Source: Lautropia sp. SCN 69-89 (GTDB lineage: Bacteria > Pseudomonadota > Gammaproteobacteria > Burkholderiales > Burkholderiaceae_E). Taken from it: a DNA stretch of 40,562 bases. Numbering within the stretch: the stretch's first letter is position 1; the number at the start of each line of letters is the position of its first letter. The stretch is from assembly GCA_001724855.1 (NCBI GenBank), contig MEED01000029.1:1-40562 (forward strand), in the 5' to 3' direction. The notes beneath the pieces are model-generated. The model was given only the letters and a program-made list of their open reading frames with translations, had not been told where the DNA came from and did no database searches. Below are positions 16,218-23,613 of this stretch, piece by piece. Made by a program: the position numbers and the translations under genes.

Positions 16218-16246
16218 TTGCTGCCGGGCGGATGCACCACTAGAAT
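16218..16246 (+). promoter_or_regulatory. Sigma-70-like promoter of nrdA
   Basis: TTGCTG (16218-16223), a 17-base spacer and TAGAAT (16241-16246; five of six matches to the -10 consensus). The predicted start is near 16253, giving a leader of about 120 bases. The NrdR-like box lies just downstream of this start. Confidence 0.5.
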
Positions 16247-16266
16247 TGGGCAAAACTTCCGCACAA

Positions 16267-16282
16267 GCGCTACATATAGTGT
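16267..16282. promoter_or_regulatory. Candidate NrdR box upstream of nrdA
   Basis: GCGCTACATATAGTGT matches the 16-bp NrdR consensus ACACWATATATWGTGT at 13 positions. NrdR is the zinc-finger/ATP-cone repressor of ribonucleotide reductase genes and usually binds two boxes about 31 bases apart. A degenerate candidate second box (CTAGAATTGG, 16240-16249) lies 30 bases upstream and overlaps the -10 element. Placement at and just after the promoter fits repression. Confidence 0.6.
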
Positions 16283-16375
16283 TCACGCCGGAGCGCCCTG
16301 CAGCGCGTCGAACCGGCGCTGCACGTCCCCGCGGGCGCAGGGTTCCACGACGACGATTCTCCGGAGGATGCACGC

Positions 16376-19300
16376 ATGACATGGGTGGCCGAAAACGCGC
16401 AGCGGACTCCGATCGACCCATCGCCGCAATTTTCGGTGGCCGGGCAGGCCGCTGCAACGATGTCTTCCGCGCGCGCCGACTGCAAGGTGATTCGCCGCAA
16501 CGGTGCGGTGGTCGGATTCGAGCCCTCGAAGATCTCGATCGCGATGACCAAGGCGTTTCTCGCCGTCAACGGCGGGCAGGGCGCCGCGTCGGCGCGCGTG
16601 CGCGAACTGGTCGAGCAGCTCACGCAGTCGGTGGTCGCGGCGCTGCTGCGCGGCAAGCCCGGCGGCGCGACCTTCCACGTCGAGGACATCCAGGATCACG
16701 TCGAGCTTGCGCTGATGCGCTCGGGCGAGCACGAGGTGGCGCGCGCCTACGTGCTCTACCGTGAGCGCCGTGCCCAGGAGCGGGCGGCGAAGCTGCGCGA
16801 GCGCAACGAGGCCGTGCGGCCCGCGCTGCACGTGGTGGCCGACGGCGTGCGCAAGCCGCTCGACCTCGAGGCGCTGCGCGCGCTCGTCGAGTCGGCCTGC
16901 GAAGGGCTGGGCGAGGTCGTCTCGGCCGACGCAGTGCTGGGCGAGACGGTGAAGAACCTCTACGACGGGGTTCCGATCGAGGAGGTGCACAAGTCGGCGA
17001 TCCTCTCGGCGCGCGCGCTGATCGAGAAGGACCCCGCCTACAGCCAGGTCACCGCGCGCCTGCTGCTGCACACGGTGCGCCGCGAAGTGCTCGGCGAAGA
17101 AGTGCCGCAGGCCGCGATGGCCGGGCGCTACGCCGAATACTTCCCCGGCTTCGTGCGCCGCGGCGTCGACGCCGGGCTGCTCGATCCCGCGTTGCTGCAG
17201 TTCGACCTGAAGCGGCTGGGCGCAGCGCTGGCGGCCGGGCGAGACCTGCAATTCGGCTACCTCGGCCTGCAGACGCTCTACGACCGCTACTTCCTGCATG
17301 TGGGCGACCGGCGCATCGAGTTGCCGCAGGCGTTCTTCATGCGGGTGGCGATGGGGCTGGCACTGCGCGAGATCGACCGCGAAGCGCGCGCGATCGAGTT
17401 CTACGAGCTGCTGTCGAAGTTCGACTTCATGAGCTCGACGCCGACGCTGTTCAATTCGGGGACCCAGCGCTCGCAGCTGTCGTCGTGCTACCTCACCACC
17501 GTTTCCGATGACCTCGACGGGATCTTCGAGGCGATCAGGGAGAACGCTCTGCTGGCCAAGTACGCCGGCGGACTGGGCAACGACTGGACGCCGGTGCGCG
17601 CGCTCGGCGCGCACATCCGCGGCACCAACGGCAAGAGCCAGGGCGTCGTGCCGTTCCTGAAGGTGGTCAACGACACTGCGGTCGCAGTGAACCAGTGTTT
17701 TGCGCCCGACACCGGGGTGCACACGCAGGCGGGCGTGCGCGCGATTCGCGATGTCGCGCCGGGCGACCTGGTGCTCGGCATCGACGGCGAATATCGTGAA
17801 GTCACGCAACGAATGGTCTACAACCAGACCGACCCGATGGTCGAGGTCCGGGTAAAGCATGCGATCGAGCCGCTGCGCGTGACCGCTGGCCATCCTGTCT
17901 GGGCGATCCGCGGCGTGCCTCTCGAGCAGAGCGTCGAGCGCACGATGGCCTGGCTCGAACGCGGCAAGCTTGCGCCTGCCTGGGTCGATGCGGGAATGCT
18001 CGCACGCGGCGACTACGTCGCGCAGGTCGTCCCTCAGGAGGTCGTTCCGGTGGCGGGCTTCGACGAGGACGACGCACGGATGTACGGGATCCTGCTCGGC
18101 GACGGCCATCTGTCGAAGGGCGGGCGGCAATTCGGGGTCTCGGGCAATCCGAAGCGCGACGCGCATCTGGTCTTCGTGCGCAGCTATCTCGATCGTCGCG
18201 GCATTCACTACTGGGAAACCGGCCGCGGCGAGAGCTATTGCCAGATTCACTGGTCGGCAGGCCTGGGGGTGCGGCGTGACGCGACCACCGGCCGCATTGC
18301 CGGCTCGATCGGCGCGTCGATGCCGTTCACCCGTGACGACCTCTACGCTGCCGACGGCAGCAAGGCCATCGCTGCCCGTTTCGCTCACCTGCCGCTCGCG
18401 CAGGCGCTGCGCATCGTGCAGGGCCTGGTCGAAACCGACGGCAACGTCTCGCGCGGCAAGGAGATCAGCGTCACGAGCGGCTCGCGCGCGTTGGTCGAGG
18501 GCTTGCGCTACCAGTTGCTGCGCCTGGGCGTTCCGACCGCGGGCCAGCATCGCGAGCGCGCCAACGGGCATTGCGGGAAACGCACGGACGGCAGCCGCGT
18601 CCGCTTCGACGGGGTGACGCGGTGCTGGGACCTGCGCATCCCGGCGGTCACGGAGATCGCGACGCTGGTCGGGGCGAAGCCGCTCACGAAGCGCAACTGG
18701 CTGCGCGTGGGTCGGCACCTGTTTTCACGGGTTCGCTCGGTAAGGCCGATCGAGCCCGCGCCGTTCGTCGTCGACCTGAAGGTCGACGGGGTGCGTTCGT
18801 ACATGACGACCAGCGCATTGGCGCACAACGGCGGCAAGCGCAAGGGCGCGGTCTGTGCCTACCTCGAGACCTGGCATCTGGACATCGAGGAGTTCCTCGA
18901 GCTGCGCAAGAACACCGGCGACGACCGGCGGCGCACGCACGACATGAACACCGCCAACTGGATTCCCGACCTCTTCATGAAGCGGGTGATGGAGAACGGC
19001 GAGTGGACGCTGTTCTCGCCGTCGGACTGCCCCGACCTCCACGACCTGTACGGCAAGGCCTTCGAGGCGGCCTACCTGCGCCACGAAGCGCGCGCAGCCA
19101 GCGGCGAACTGAAGCTGTTCAGGAAGGTGCCTGCCGTGCAGCTGTGGCGGCGGATGCTGTCGATGCTCTTCGAAACCGGGCATCCGTGGATCACCTTCAA
19201 GGACGCCTGCAACCTGCGCTCGCCGCAGCAGCACGTCGGCGTGGTGCACAGCTCGAACCTGTGCACCGAGATCACGCTGAACACCAGCGATACCGAGATC

Positions 19301-20389
19301 GCGGTCTGCAACCTGGGCTCGGTCAACCTGGCCGCGCATATGCGCGAGGAAGACGGGCGCTTCACGCTCGACCACGAGAAACTGCGGCGCACCATCCGAA
19401 CCGCGATGCGCATGCTCGACAACGTGGTCGACGTCAACTACTACGCGGTCGGCAAGGCGCGCAACTCCAACCTGCGGCATCGGCCCGTGGGTCTGGGCAT
19501 CATGGGCTTCCAGGATTGCCTGCACCTGATGCGCACGCCGTTCGCCAGCGCCGAGGCGGTCGAGTTCGCCGATCGCTCGATGGAAGCGGTCTGCTACCAC
19601 GCGTACTGGGCGTCCACCGAACTGGCCGAGGAGCGCGGCCGGTATTCGAGCTTCGGCGGTTCGCTCTGGGACCGCGGCATCCTGCCGCACGACACGCTGA
19701 AGCTGCTGGCCGAGGAGCGCGGCGGTTACCTCGAGGCCGACGCTTCGGAAAGCCTCGACTGGGAGGCGTTGCGCGAGCGCATCCGCCAGCACGGGATGCG
19801 CAACTCGAACTGCGTGGCGATCGCGCCCACGGCGACGATCTCGAACATCATCGGCGTGTCGGCCTGCATCGAGCCCACCTACCAGAACCTCTACGTCAAG
19901 TCGAACCTGTCGGGCGAGTTCACGGTGGTCAACGACTACCTGGTGCGCGACCTGAAAAAGCTCGGCCTGTGGGACGAGGTGATGATCGCCGACCTCAAGT
20001 TCTTCGACGGCTCGCTGGCGAAGATCGATCGCATTCCGGCCGAACTCCGCGCGATCTACGCGACCGCGTTCGAAGTCGACCCGAGCTGGCTGGTCGAGTG
20101 CGCAGCGCGTCGCCAGAAGTGGATCGACCAGGCGCAGTCACTGAACATCTACATGGCCGGCGCATCGGGGCGCAAGCTGCACGACACCTACACGCTGGCC
20201 TGGCTGCGCGGACTCAAGACCACCTATTACCTGCGCACGCTCGGCGCGACCAGCGCCGAGAAATCCACCACCGACAAGATCGGTCAACTGAACGCGGTGT
20301 CGGCCGACGGCGCGATGAGCGCGGGCTTCTCGTATGCGGCGCCGAAGGCCTGCGCAATCGACGATCCCGACTGCGAGGCATGCCAGTGA
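16376..20389 (+). CDS. nrdA: Class Ia ribonucleoside-diphosphate reductase alpha subunit, intein-containing precursor
   Basis: Catalytic subunit that reduces ribonucleoside diphosphates to deoxyribonucleotides, using the radical from NrdB. The 1337-residue precursor contains a 378-residue intein (441-818); the joined exteins are 959 residues, normal for this NrdA type. N-terminal ATP-cone allosteric domain (CKVIRRNGAVVGFEPSKIS), first redox Cys in QLSSCYLTT, then after the intein the active-site NLCTEI (radical Cys), PTATISNIIG, and the C-terminal redox pair Cys1333/Cys1336 (DCEACQ). Both exteins are intact with no frameshift. ATG 16376 follows GGAGG by 8 bases. The intein splits the segment VNDTAVAVNQ/GGKRKGAVCAYLE between Gln and Gly. 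nrdB follows 215 bases later with its own candidate promoter. Confidence 0.96.
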   Translation: MTWVAENAQRTPIDPSPQFSVAGQAAATMSSARADCKVIRRNGAVVGFEPSKISIAMTKAFLAVNGGQGAASARVRELVEQLTQSVVAALLRGKPGGATFHVEDIQDHVELALMRSGEHEVARAYVLYRERRAQERAAKLRERNEAVRPALHVVADGVRKPLDLEALRALVESACEGLGEVVSADAVLGETVKNLYDGVPIEEVHKSAILSARALIEKDPAYSQVTARLLLHTVRREVLGEEVPQAAMAGRYAEYFPGFVRRGVDAGLLDPALLQFDLKRLGAALAAGRDLQFGYLGLQTLYDRYFLHVGDRRIELPQAFFMRVAMGLALREIDREARAIEFYELLSKFDFMSSTPTLFNSGTQRSQLSSCYLTTVSDDLDGIFEAIRENALLAKYAGGLGNDWTPVRALGAHIRGTNGKSQGVVPFLKVVNDTAVAVNQCFAPDTGVHTQAGVRAIRDVAPGDLVLGIDGEYREVTQRMVYNQTDPMVEVRVKHAIEPLRVTAGHPVWAIRGVPLEQSVERTMAWLERGKLAPAWVDAGMLARGDYVAQVVPQEVVPVAGFDEDDARMYGILLGDGHLSKGGRQFGVSGNPKRDAHLVFVRSYLDRRGIHYWETGRGESYCQIHWSAGLGVRRDATTGRIAGSIGASMPFTRDDLYAADGSKAIAARFAHLPLAQALRIVQGLVETDGNVSRGKEISVTSGSRALVEGLRYQLLRLGVPTAGQHRERANGHCGKRTDGSRVRFDGVTRCWDLRIPAVTEIATLVGAKPLTKRNWLRVGRHLFSRVRSVRPIEPAPFVVDLKVDGVRSYMTTSALAHNGGKRKGAVCAYLETWHLDIEEFLELRKNTGDDRRRTHDMNTANWIPDLFMKRVMENGEWTLFSPSDCPDLHDLYGKAFEAAYLRHEARAASGELKLFRKVPAVQLWRRMLSMLFETGHPWITFKDACNLRSPQQHVGVVHSSNLCTEITLNTSDTEIAVCNLGSVNLAAHMREEDGRFTLDHEKLRRTIRTAMRMLDNVVDVNYYAVGKARNSNLRHRPVGLGIMGFQDCLHLMRTPFASAEAVEFADRSMEAVCYHAYWASTELAEERGRYSSFGGSLWDRGILPHDTLKLLAEERGGYLEADASESLDWEALRERIRQHGMRNSNCVAIAPTATISNIIGVSACIEPTYQNLYVKSNLSGEFTVVNDYLVRDLKKLGLWDEVMIADLKFFDGSLAKIDRIPAELRAIYATAFEVDPSWLVECAARRQKWIDQAQSLNIYMAGASGRKLHDTYTLAWLRGLKTTYYLRTLGATSAEKSTTDKIGQLNAVSADGAMSAGFSYAAPKACAIDDPDCEACQ
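17696..18829 (+). mobile_element. LAGLIDADG intein inside NrdA with Gly at the +1 position
   Basis: In-frame protein-splicing element of 378 residues (NrdA residues 441-818). Block A starts with Cys1 (CFAPDTGV) and continues with IRDVAPGDLVLGIDG. Block B is RVTAGHPVW with Thr63 and His66. The homing endonuclease has both LAGLIDADG helices: YGILLGDGHLS (Asp136) and VQGLVETDGNVS (Asp248). Blocks F and G are PFVVDLKVDGVRSYM and TSALAHN, ending in His377-Asn378. The next residue, first of the C-extein, is Gly (GGKRKGA), so the usual +1 Cys/Ser/Thr nucleophile is missing. Removing the insert restores the expected NrdA sequence. Boundaries are therefore well fixed; splicing ability is uncertain. 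It resembles A-type bacterial intein-like domains in lacking the +1 nucleophile, but carries an apparently intact endonuclease. Confidence 0.93.
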
Positions 20390-20502
20390 AGCGCGTTCGG
20401 CAATGCAGCTTGACAGTCGCGCGTGAAAGTGCTCATCGATGCGATGTGTTGCGTCAACGCCGACAAAACATCGGCGGAGTCAAGCCGAATGTCGCCCGAT
20501 CG

Positions 20503-20531
20503 TTGCAAGCAATCAACATGGGCCGTAAGAT
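20503..20531 (+). promoter_or_regulatory. Sigma-70-like promoter of nrdB
   Basis: TTGCAA (20503-20508), a 17-base spacer and TAAGAT (20526-20531). Predicted start is near 20538, giving a leader of about 67 bases. The perfect palindrome at 20528-20557 begins inside the -10 box. Confidence 0.45.
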
Positions 20532-20557
20532 CCCGCTTGTGAATAACAGCGGGATCT
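20528..20557. promoter_or_regulatory. Perfect 10-bp inverted repeat over the nrdB promoter
   Basis: AGATCCCGCT (20528-20537) and AGCGGGATCT (20548-20557) are exact inverted copies around a 10-base spacer. It overlaps the -10 element and the predicted transcription start, so it looks like an operator. As RNA it would also fold into a hairpin in the nrdB leader. No T-run follows. It does not match the NrdR consensus. Confidence 0.55.
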
Positions 20558-20604
20558 CGCGGCAATACAGGTAGTTACCTGAAAGTATTGAAGCGAGACG
20601 TCAG

Positions 20605-21807
20605 ATGCTGTCCTGGGACGAACCCATTTCCGCCGCGCCGGTTCGGCCGGTGCCAACCAGAACTCCGGGCCTTCCGGTCGATGCTGCATCTGCACCGGCC
20701 ATCGCGGAAATCGCCCTCTCGCCAGTGGCCTTCTCGCAGGCCGCCTCCGACGTACGCCGCCATGGCCGTTCGCAGTCCTCGCAGAGCACGCGCCGCGTGC
20801 GCGTCGAGGACAAGCGGATCATCAATGGCGGCGCCGACGTGAACCAGCTGGTGCCGTTCAAGTACAAGTGGGCCTGGGACAAGTACCTCGCGACCTGCGC
20901 AAACCACTGGATGCCGCAGGAAATCGCGATGAGCCGCGACATCGCCCTGTGGAAGAATCCCGCGGGGCTCACCGAGGACGAACGTCGCCTCGTCAAGCGC
21001 AACCTCGGCTTCTTCGTCACCGCCGATTCGCTCGCCGCGAACAACATCGTCCTCGGCACCTATCGCCACATCACCGCGCCCGAATGCCGGCAGTTCCTGC
21101 TGCGCCAGGCGTTCGAGGAGGCGATCCACACGCACGCGTACCAGTACATCGTCGAGTCGCTCGGGCTCGACGAAGGCGAGATCTTCAATGCGTACCACGA
21201 GATCGAGTCGATCCGTGCAAAAGACGAATTCCTGATCCCGTTCATCGACACGCTGACCGATCCGGCTTTCGTCACCGGCACGCCGGAGAACGACCGGAAG
21301 CTGCTGCGCTCGCTGATCGTGTTCGCGTGCCTGATGGAAGGGCTGTTCTTCTACGTCGGCTTCGTGCAGATCCTCGCGCTCGGGCGCCAGAACAAGATGA
21401 CCGGCGCCGCCGAGCAGTACCAGTACATCCTGCGCGACGAGTCGATGCACTGCAATTTCGGCATCGACCTGATCAACCAGATCAAGCTCGAGAACCCGCA
21501 CCTGTGGACGCCGCAGTTCCGCGACGAGGTGCGCGACCTGTTCCACCGCGCGGTCGAGCTCGAGTACGCGTACGCCGAAGACACGATGCCGCGCGGGGTG
21601 CTCGGCCTGAACGCGCCGATGTTCAAGGGCTACCTGCGCTTCGTCGCCAATCGGCGCGCGCAGCAGATCGGTCTGGACCCGCTGTTCCCCCAGGAAGAGA
21701 ACCCCTTCCCGTGGATGAGCGAGATGATCGACCTGAAGAAAGAACGCAATTTCTTCGAGACCCGCGTGATCGAGTACCAGACCGGCGGCGCGCTGGCCTG
21801 GGACTGA
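20605..21807 (+). CDS. nrdB: Class Ia ribonucleoside-diphosphate reductase beta subunit
   Basis: Di-iron tyrosyl-radical subunit, 400 residues, that generates the radical used by NrdA. Iron-ligand regions are recognisable: helix [23 protein letters not shown] (Glu and His), [10 protein letters not shown], and [11 protein letters not shown] long, poorly conserved N-terminal extension (about 75 residues, Pro/Ala/Arg-rich) precedes the conserved [21 protein letters not shown] 20605 has only a weak purine stretch (AAGCGAGA) upstream. An in-frame ATG at 20761, with no obvious better ribosome-binding site, is an alternative. A strong terminator follows at 21941. Confidence 0.95.
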   Translation: MLSWDEPISAAPVRPVPTRTPGLPVDAASAPAIAEIALSPVAFSQAASDVRRHGRSQSSQSTRRVRVEDKRIINGGADVNQLVPFKYKWAWDKYLATCANHWMPQEIAMSRDIALWKNPAGLTEDERRLVKRNLGFFVTADSLAANNIVLGTYRHITAPECRQFLLRQAFEEAIHTHAYQYIVESLGLDEGEIFNAYHEIESIRAKDEFLIPFIDTLTDPAFVTGTPENDRKLLRSLIVFACLMEGLFFYVGFVQILALGRQNKMTGAAEQYQYILRDESMHCNFGIDLINQIKLENPHLWTPQFRDEVRDLFHRAVELEYAYAEDTMPRGVLGLNAPMFKGYLRFVANRRAQQIGLDPLFPQEENPFPWMSEMIDLKKERNFFETRVIEYQTGGALAWD

Positions 21808-21940
21808 CGGAGGCGGGCTGTCATGAAACAGGATCCGAATTGAGGTCGATCGCAGAAATCGGGGGTGTGCAGTCGGCGACGACGACGCGGCACCGCGTGC
21901 CCGCGGGGCCCAGTTCCCCCGAGCGCATCGACTTCGCAGC

Positions 21941-21972
21941 AACGCCGAGCCTTCGGGCCCGGCGTTTTTTTT
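21941..21972 (+). terminator. Intrinsic terminator downstream of nrdB
   Basis: AACGCCG pairs with CGGCGTT, with an inner GCC/GGC stem and a TTCG tetraloop. An eight-T run follows (21965-21972). Clear rho-independent terminator ending the nrdAB region. Confidence 0.95.
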
Positions 21973-21996
21973 GCGCCGAATTCATTAGCGCAGGAA

Positions 21997-22012
21997 CGGC
22001 AACACGCTTGCA
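21997..22012 (+). promoter_or_regulatory. Weak sigma-54-like motif before the H1-like gene
   Basis: CGGCAACACGCTTGCA keeps the essential GG-N10-GC and the TTGCA of a -12 element, but deviates in the -24 half (CGGCAA for TGGCAC). Predicted start near 22023 would leave a 90-base leader. Chance occurrence is possible. Confidence 0.25.
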
Positions 22013-22035
22013 CCATGTTCTTGCGCCGATGAATA

Positions 22036-22076
22036 GCCCGTACCGCACCTGCCTTCGGGCAGCCGGGCACGGGTTT
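22036..22076 (+). other. Structured 5' leader hairpin before the H1-like gene
   Basis: CTGCC-TTCG-GGCAG (22049-22062) forms a tetraloop hairpin, with outer CCCGT/ACGGG pairing available on either side. It lies 50 bases before ATG 22114. It could stabilise the mRNA or be the end of a small transcript; no T-run follows directly. Confidence 0.35.
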
Positions 22077-22113
22077 CCATCATCGCAACATTCCTGAGTA
22101 AAGGAGATCCCTC

Positions 22114-22554
22114 ATGGCAACCGCCAAGAAAGCTGCCAAGAAGCCGGCAGCGAAGAAAGCTGCGAAGAAGCCCGCCGCCAAGAAAGCGGTGAAGAAGGCC
22201 GCCGCCAAGAAGCCCGCCGCCAGGAAAGCGGTGAAGAAGGCTGCTGCGAAGAAGCCCGCCGCCAGGAAAGCGGTGAAGAAGGCTGCTGCGAAGAAGCCCG
22301 CCGCCAAGAAAGCGGTGAAGAAGGCCGCGAAGAAAGCCGTCAAGAAGGCCGTCAAGAAGGCCGTCAAGAAGGCCGCCAAGAAAGCCGCCAAGAAGCCCGC
22401 CGCCAAGAAAGCCGCCAAGAAGCCCGCCGCCAAGAAAGCGGCCAAGAAGAAGGCGGCCAGGAAACCGGCTGCTGCCAAGCCTGCGCCTGCGCCGGCGGCC
22501 AAGCCGCTGAGCCCGGCCGCTGCATGGCCGTTCCCGACCGGCAGCCGCCCGTAA
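22114..22554 (+). CDS. Histone H1-like Lys/Ala/Pro-rich nucleoid protein
   Basis: Highly basic low-complexity protein of 146 residues, almost entirely Ala, Lys, Pro and Arg in KKAAKKPAAKKA-type repeats, like eukaryotic H1 tails and bacterial AlgP/HctB-like proteins. It would bind DNA non-specifically through charge. Three 14-residue tandem units (PAA[RK]KAVKKAAAKK, residues 20-61) are encoded by near-identical 42-bp repeats at 22171-22296. The tail (AKPLSPAAAWPFPTGSRP) differs from the rest and resembles a tail I recall from betaproteobacterial H1-like proteins. ATG 22114 has AAGGAG (22101-22106) at ideal spacing. A terminator follows at 22615. Repeats make length variation likely. Confidence 0.88.
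   Translation: MATAKKAAKKPAAKKAAKKPAAKKAVKKAAAKKPAARKAVKKAAAKKPAARKAVKKAAAKKPAAKKAVKKAAKKAVKKAVKKAVKKAAKKAAKKPAAKKAAKKPAAKKAAKKKAARKPAAAKPAPAPAAKPLSPAAAWPFPTGSRP
22171..22296 (+). repeat. 42-bp tandem repeats in the H1-like gene
   Basis: Three consecutive 42-bp units encode 14 residues each. The second and third units are essentially the same at the DNA level, and the first differs by synonymous changes and one Lys/Arg swap. Low-GC codon choices (GCTGCTGCG) are shared by units two and three, which points to recent duplication. Confidence 0.75.
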
Positions 22555-22614
22555 GCCTTCGCGCTTGCGCCGCGCGCGGCGCCGTCCCTGCGGGGCGGGG
22601 CCGCGGCCGACCCG

Positions 22615-22655
22615 GAATCCCGCGCGTGCCGAACAGGCGCCGCGGGATTCTTTTT
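22615..22655 (+). terminator. Intrinsic terminator after the H1-like gene
   Basis: GAATCCCGCG (22615-22624) pairs with CGCGGGATTC (22641-22650), with a further inner stem, followed by TTTTT. It separates the H1-like gene from the yggT-like gene 39 bases later. Confidence 0.93.
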
Positions 22656-22693
22656 CCTGTGCGAGAATCCTCCGCGATTCCCGATCGGACCCC

Positions 22694-23266
22694 ATGCACC
22701 AGGCACTCTGGCTCCTGCTCGACACGCTCGGCAGCCTGCTCGCGACGGCGTGCGTGCTGCGCGCATACCTGAACTGGCTCGGGCTCGGTCCGCGCAACCA
22801 GATCGGGCAGTTCGTCATCGCGATCACCGAATGGATCGTCCGTCCTTTGCGCGGCGTGCTGCCCGCTGCCCGCAAGGGACCGCGCAGCGTCGACTGGGCG
22901 AGTCTTGCCGCGGCGCTGCTGCTGGCGATCGTGCTGGCGGCGATCTGGGTCATGATCTTCGGACGCGGGCGCGCGCCGGCCTTCGGGGCCGTGGTTCTGC
23001 TCGCGCTGGTGTGGCTGGTCGAGTGGTCGCTGTGGCTGCTCACCGCGCTGGTGCTGCTGCTGGCGGTGCTGTCCTGGGTCAATCCTCACGCGCCGATCGC
23101 GCCGACGATCGACGCGCTGACGCAGCCGTTCCTGTCGCCGATCCGTCGCGTCGTGCCGCTGATCGGCGGCGTCGACCTTTCGCCGCTGGTGCTGATCCTG
23201 CTGCTGCAGATGCTGCTCACGCTGCTGAAGTCGCTGACGCCGTCGATCATCGCGATCGCCGCCTGA
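22694..23266 (+). CDS. YggT-family integral membrane protein
   Basis: Inner-membrane protein of 190 residues with the duplicated YggT layout: two copies of a unit made of a long hydrophobic helix, a loop, then an amphipathic segment ending in a positively charged motif (ITEWIVRPLRGVLP and LTQPFLSPIRRVVPLIGG). SWVNPHAPI is a typical YggT motif. Function is unproven; family members have been linked to osmotic tolerance and cell-division/SepF-like contexts. ATG 22694 starts the first helix and sits after a terminator. The frame is open upstream but crosses that terminator. The yggU-like gene follows 8 bases later. Confidence 0.9.
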   Translation: MHQALWLLLDTLGSLLATACVLRAYLNWLGLGPRNQIGQFVIAITEWIVRPLRGVLPAARKGPRSVDWASLAAALLLAIVLAAIWVMIFGRGRAPAFGAVVLLALVWLVEWSLWLLTALVLLLAVLSWVNPHAPIAPTIDALTQPFLSPIRRVVPLIGGVDLSPLVLILLLQMLLTLLKSLTPSIIAIAA

Positions 23267-23274
23267 GCGGCGCG

Positions 23275-23613
23275 ATGAGCGCACACGGGTGCCGCGCGCA
23301 GCCGCTCCTTTCCGGCTGGCTGAGCGGCGCGCCGGGCGCGTGGCGGATCCGCATCGCGGCGCAGCCGGGCGCGGCGCGCTCGGAAGTCGTCGGCGAGCAC
23401 GACGGATGCCTGAAACTGCGGGTGGCCGCGCCGCCCACGGATGGCCGCGCCAACGAGGCGATCGTTCGATTCCTGGCCGAAAGGCTCGGCGTGCCGGCGC
23501 GCTCGGTACGGCTCGTCGCGGGACACGCCGCGCGCCGCAAGCTGGTCGAGGTGGCGGCGTCGCTCGAAGCGGGCGCGCTCGCGGCGCTGCTCTACCAGGG
23601 CGCGCGGCCGTAG
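23275..23613 (+). CDS. YggU / DUF167 family protein
   Basis: Small soluble protein of 112 residues in the DUF167 (YggU) family. The conserved core is visible: IRIAAQPGAARSEVVG, LKLRVAAPPTDGRANEAIV, FLAERLGVPARSVRLVAGHAARRKLVEV. Structure of the family is known but its biochemical role is not. It usually travels with yggT, as here. ATG 23275 is the first after the yggT stop. Its last 22 bases overlap the 3' end of the convergent PfkB gene. Confidence 0.9.
   Translation: MSAHGCRAQPLLSGWLSGAPGAWRIRIAAQPGAARSEVVGEHDGCLKLRVAAPPTDGRANEAIVRFLAERLGVPARSVRLVAGHAARRKLVEVAASLEAGALAALLYQGARP

Larger units (their letters stand above)
16041..16375. other. Intergenic region between ampD and nrdA
   Basis: This 335-base region has no convincing gene. 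It holds GC-rich inverted repeats shortly after ampD (for example CCGACG at 16074 pairing with CGTCGG at 16093) without a T-run, a sigma-70-like promoter (16218-16246), a candidate NrdR box (16267-16282), and the nrdA ribosome-binding site GGAGG (16363-16367). Confidence 0.6.

Noticed and set aside
16283-18718. 811-codon minus-strand frame opposite nrdA and the intein
   Set aside because: Low-complexity Arg/His/Asp composition and complete overlap with a recognisable NrdA. It is a GC-rich antisense shadow.
20390-20604. Possible small gene between nrdA and nrdB
   Set aside because: No frame with a start, ribosome-binding site and coding-like composition; the region is better explained by the promoter and palindrome.
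22080-22766. Minus-strand frame with Leu/Ala/Phe-rich repeats opposite the H1-like gene
   Set aside because: It looks like a membrane protein only because it is the complement of AAG/GCC repeats; the plus strand has a good ribosome-binding site and a terminator.
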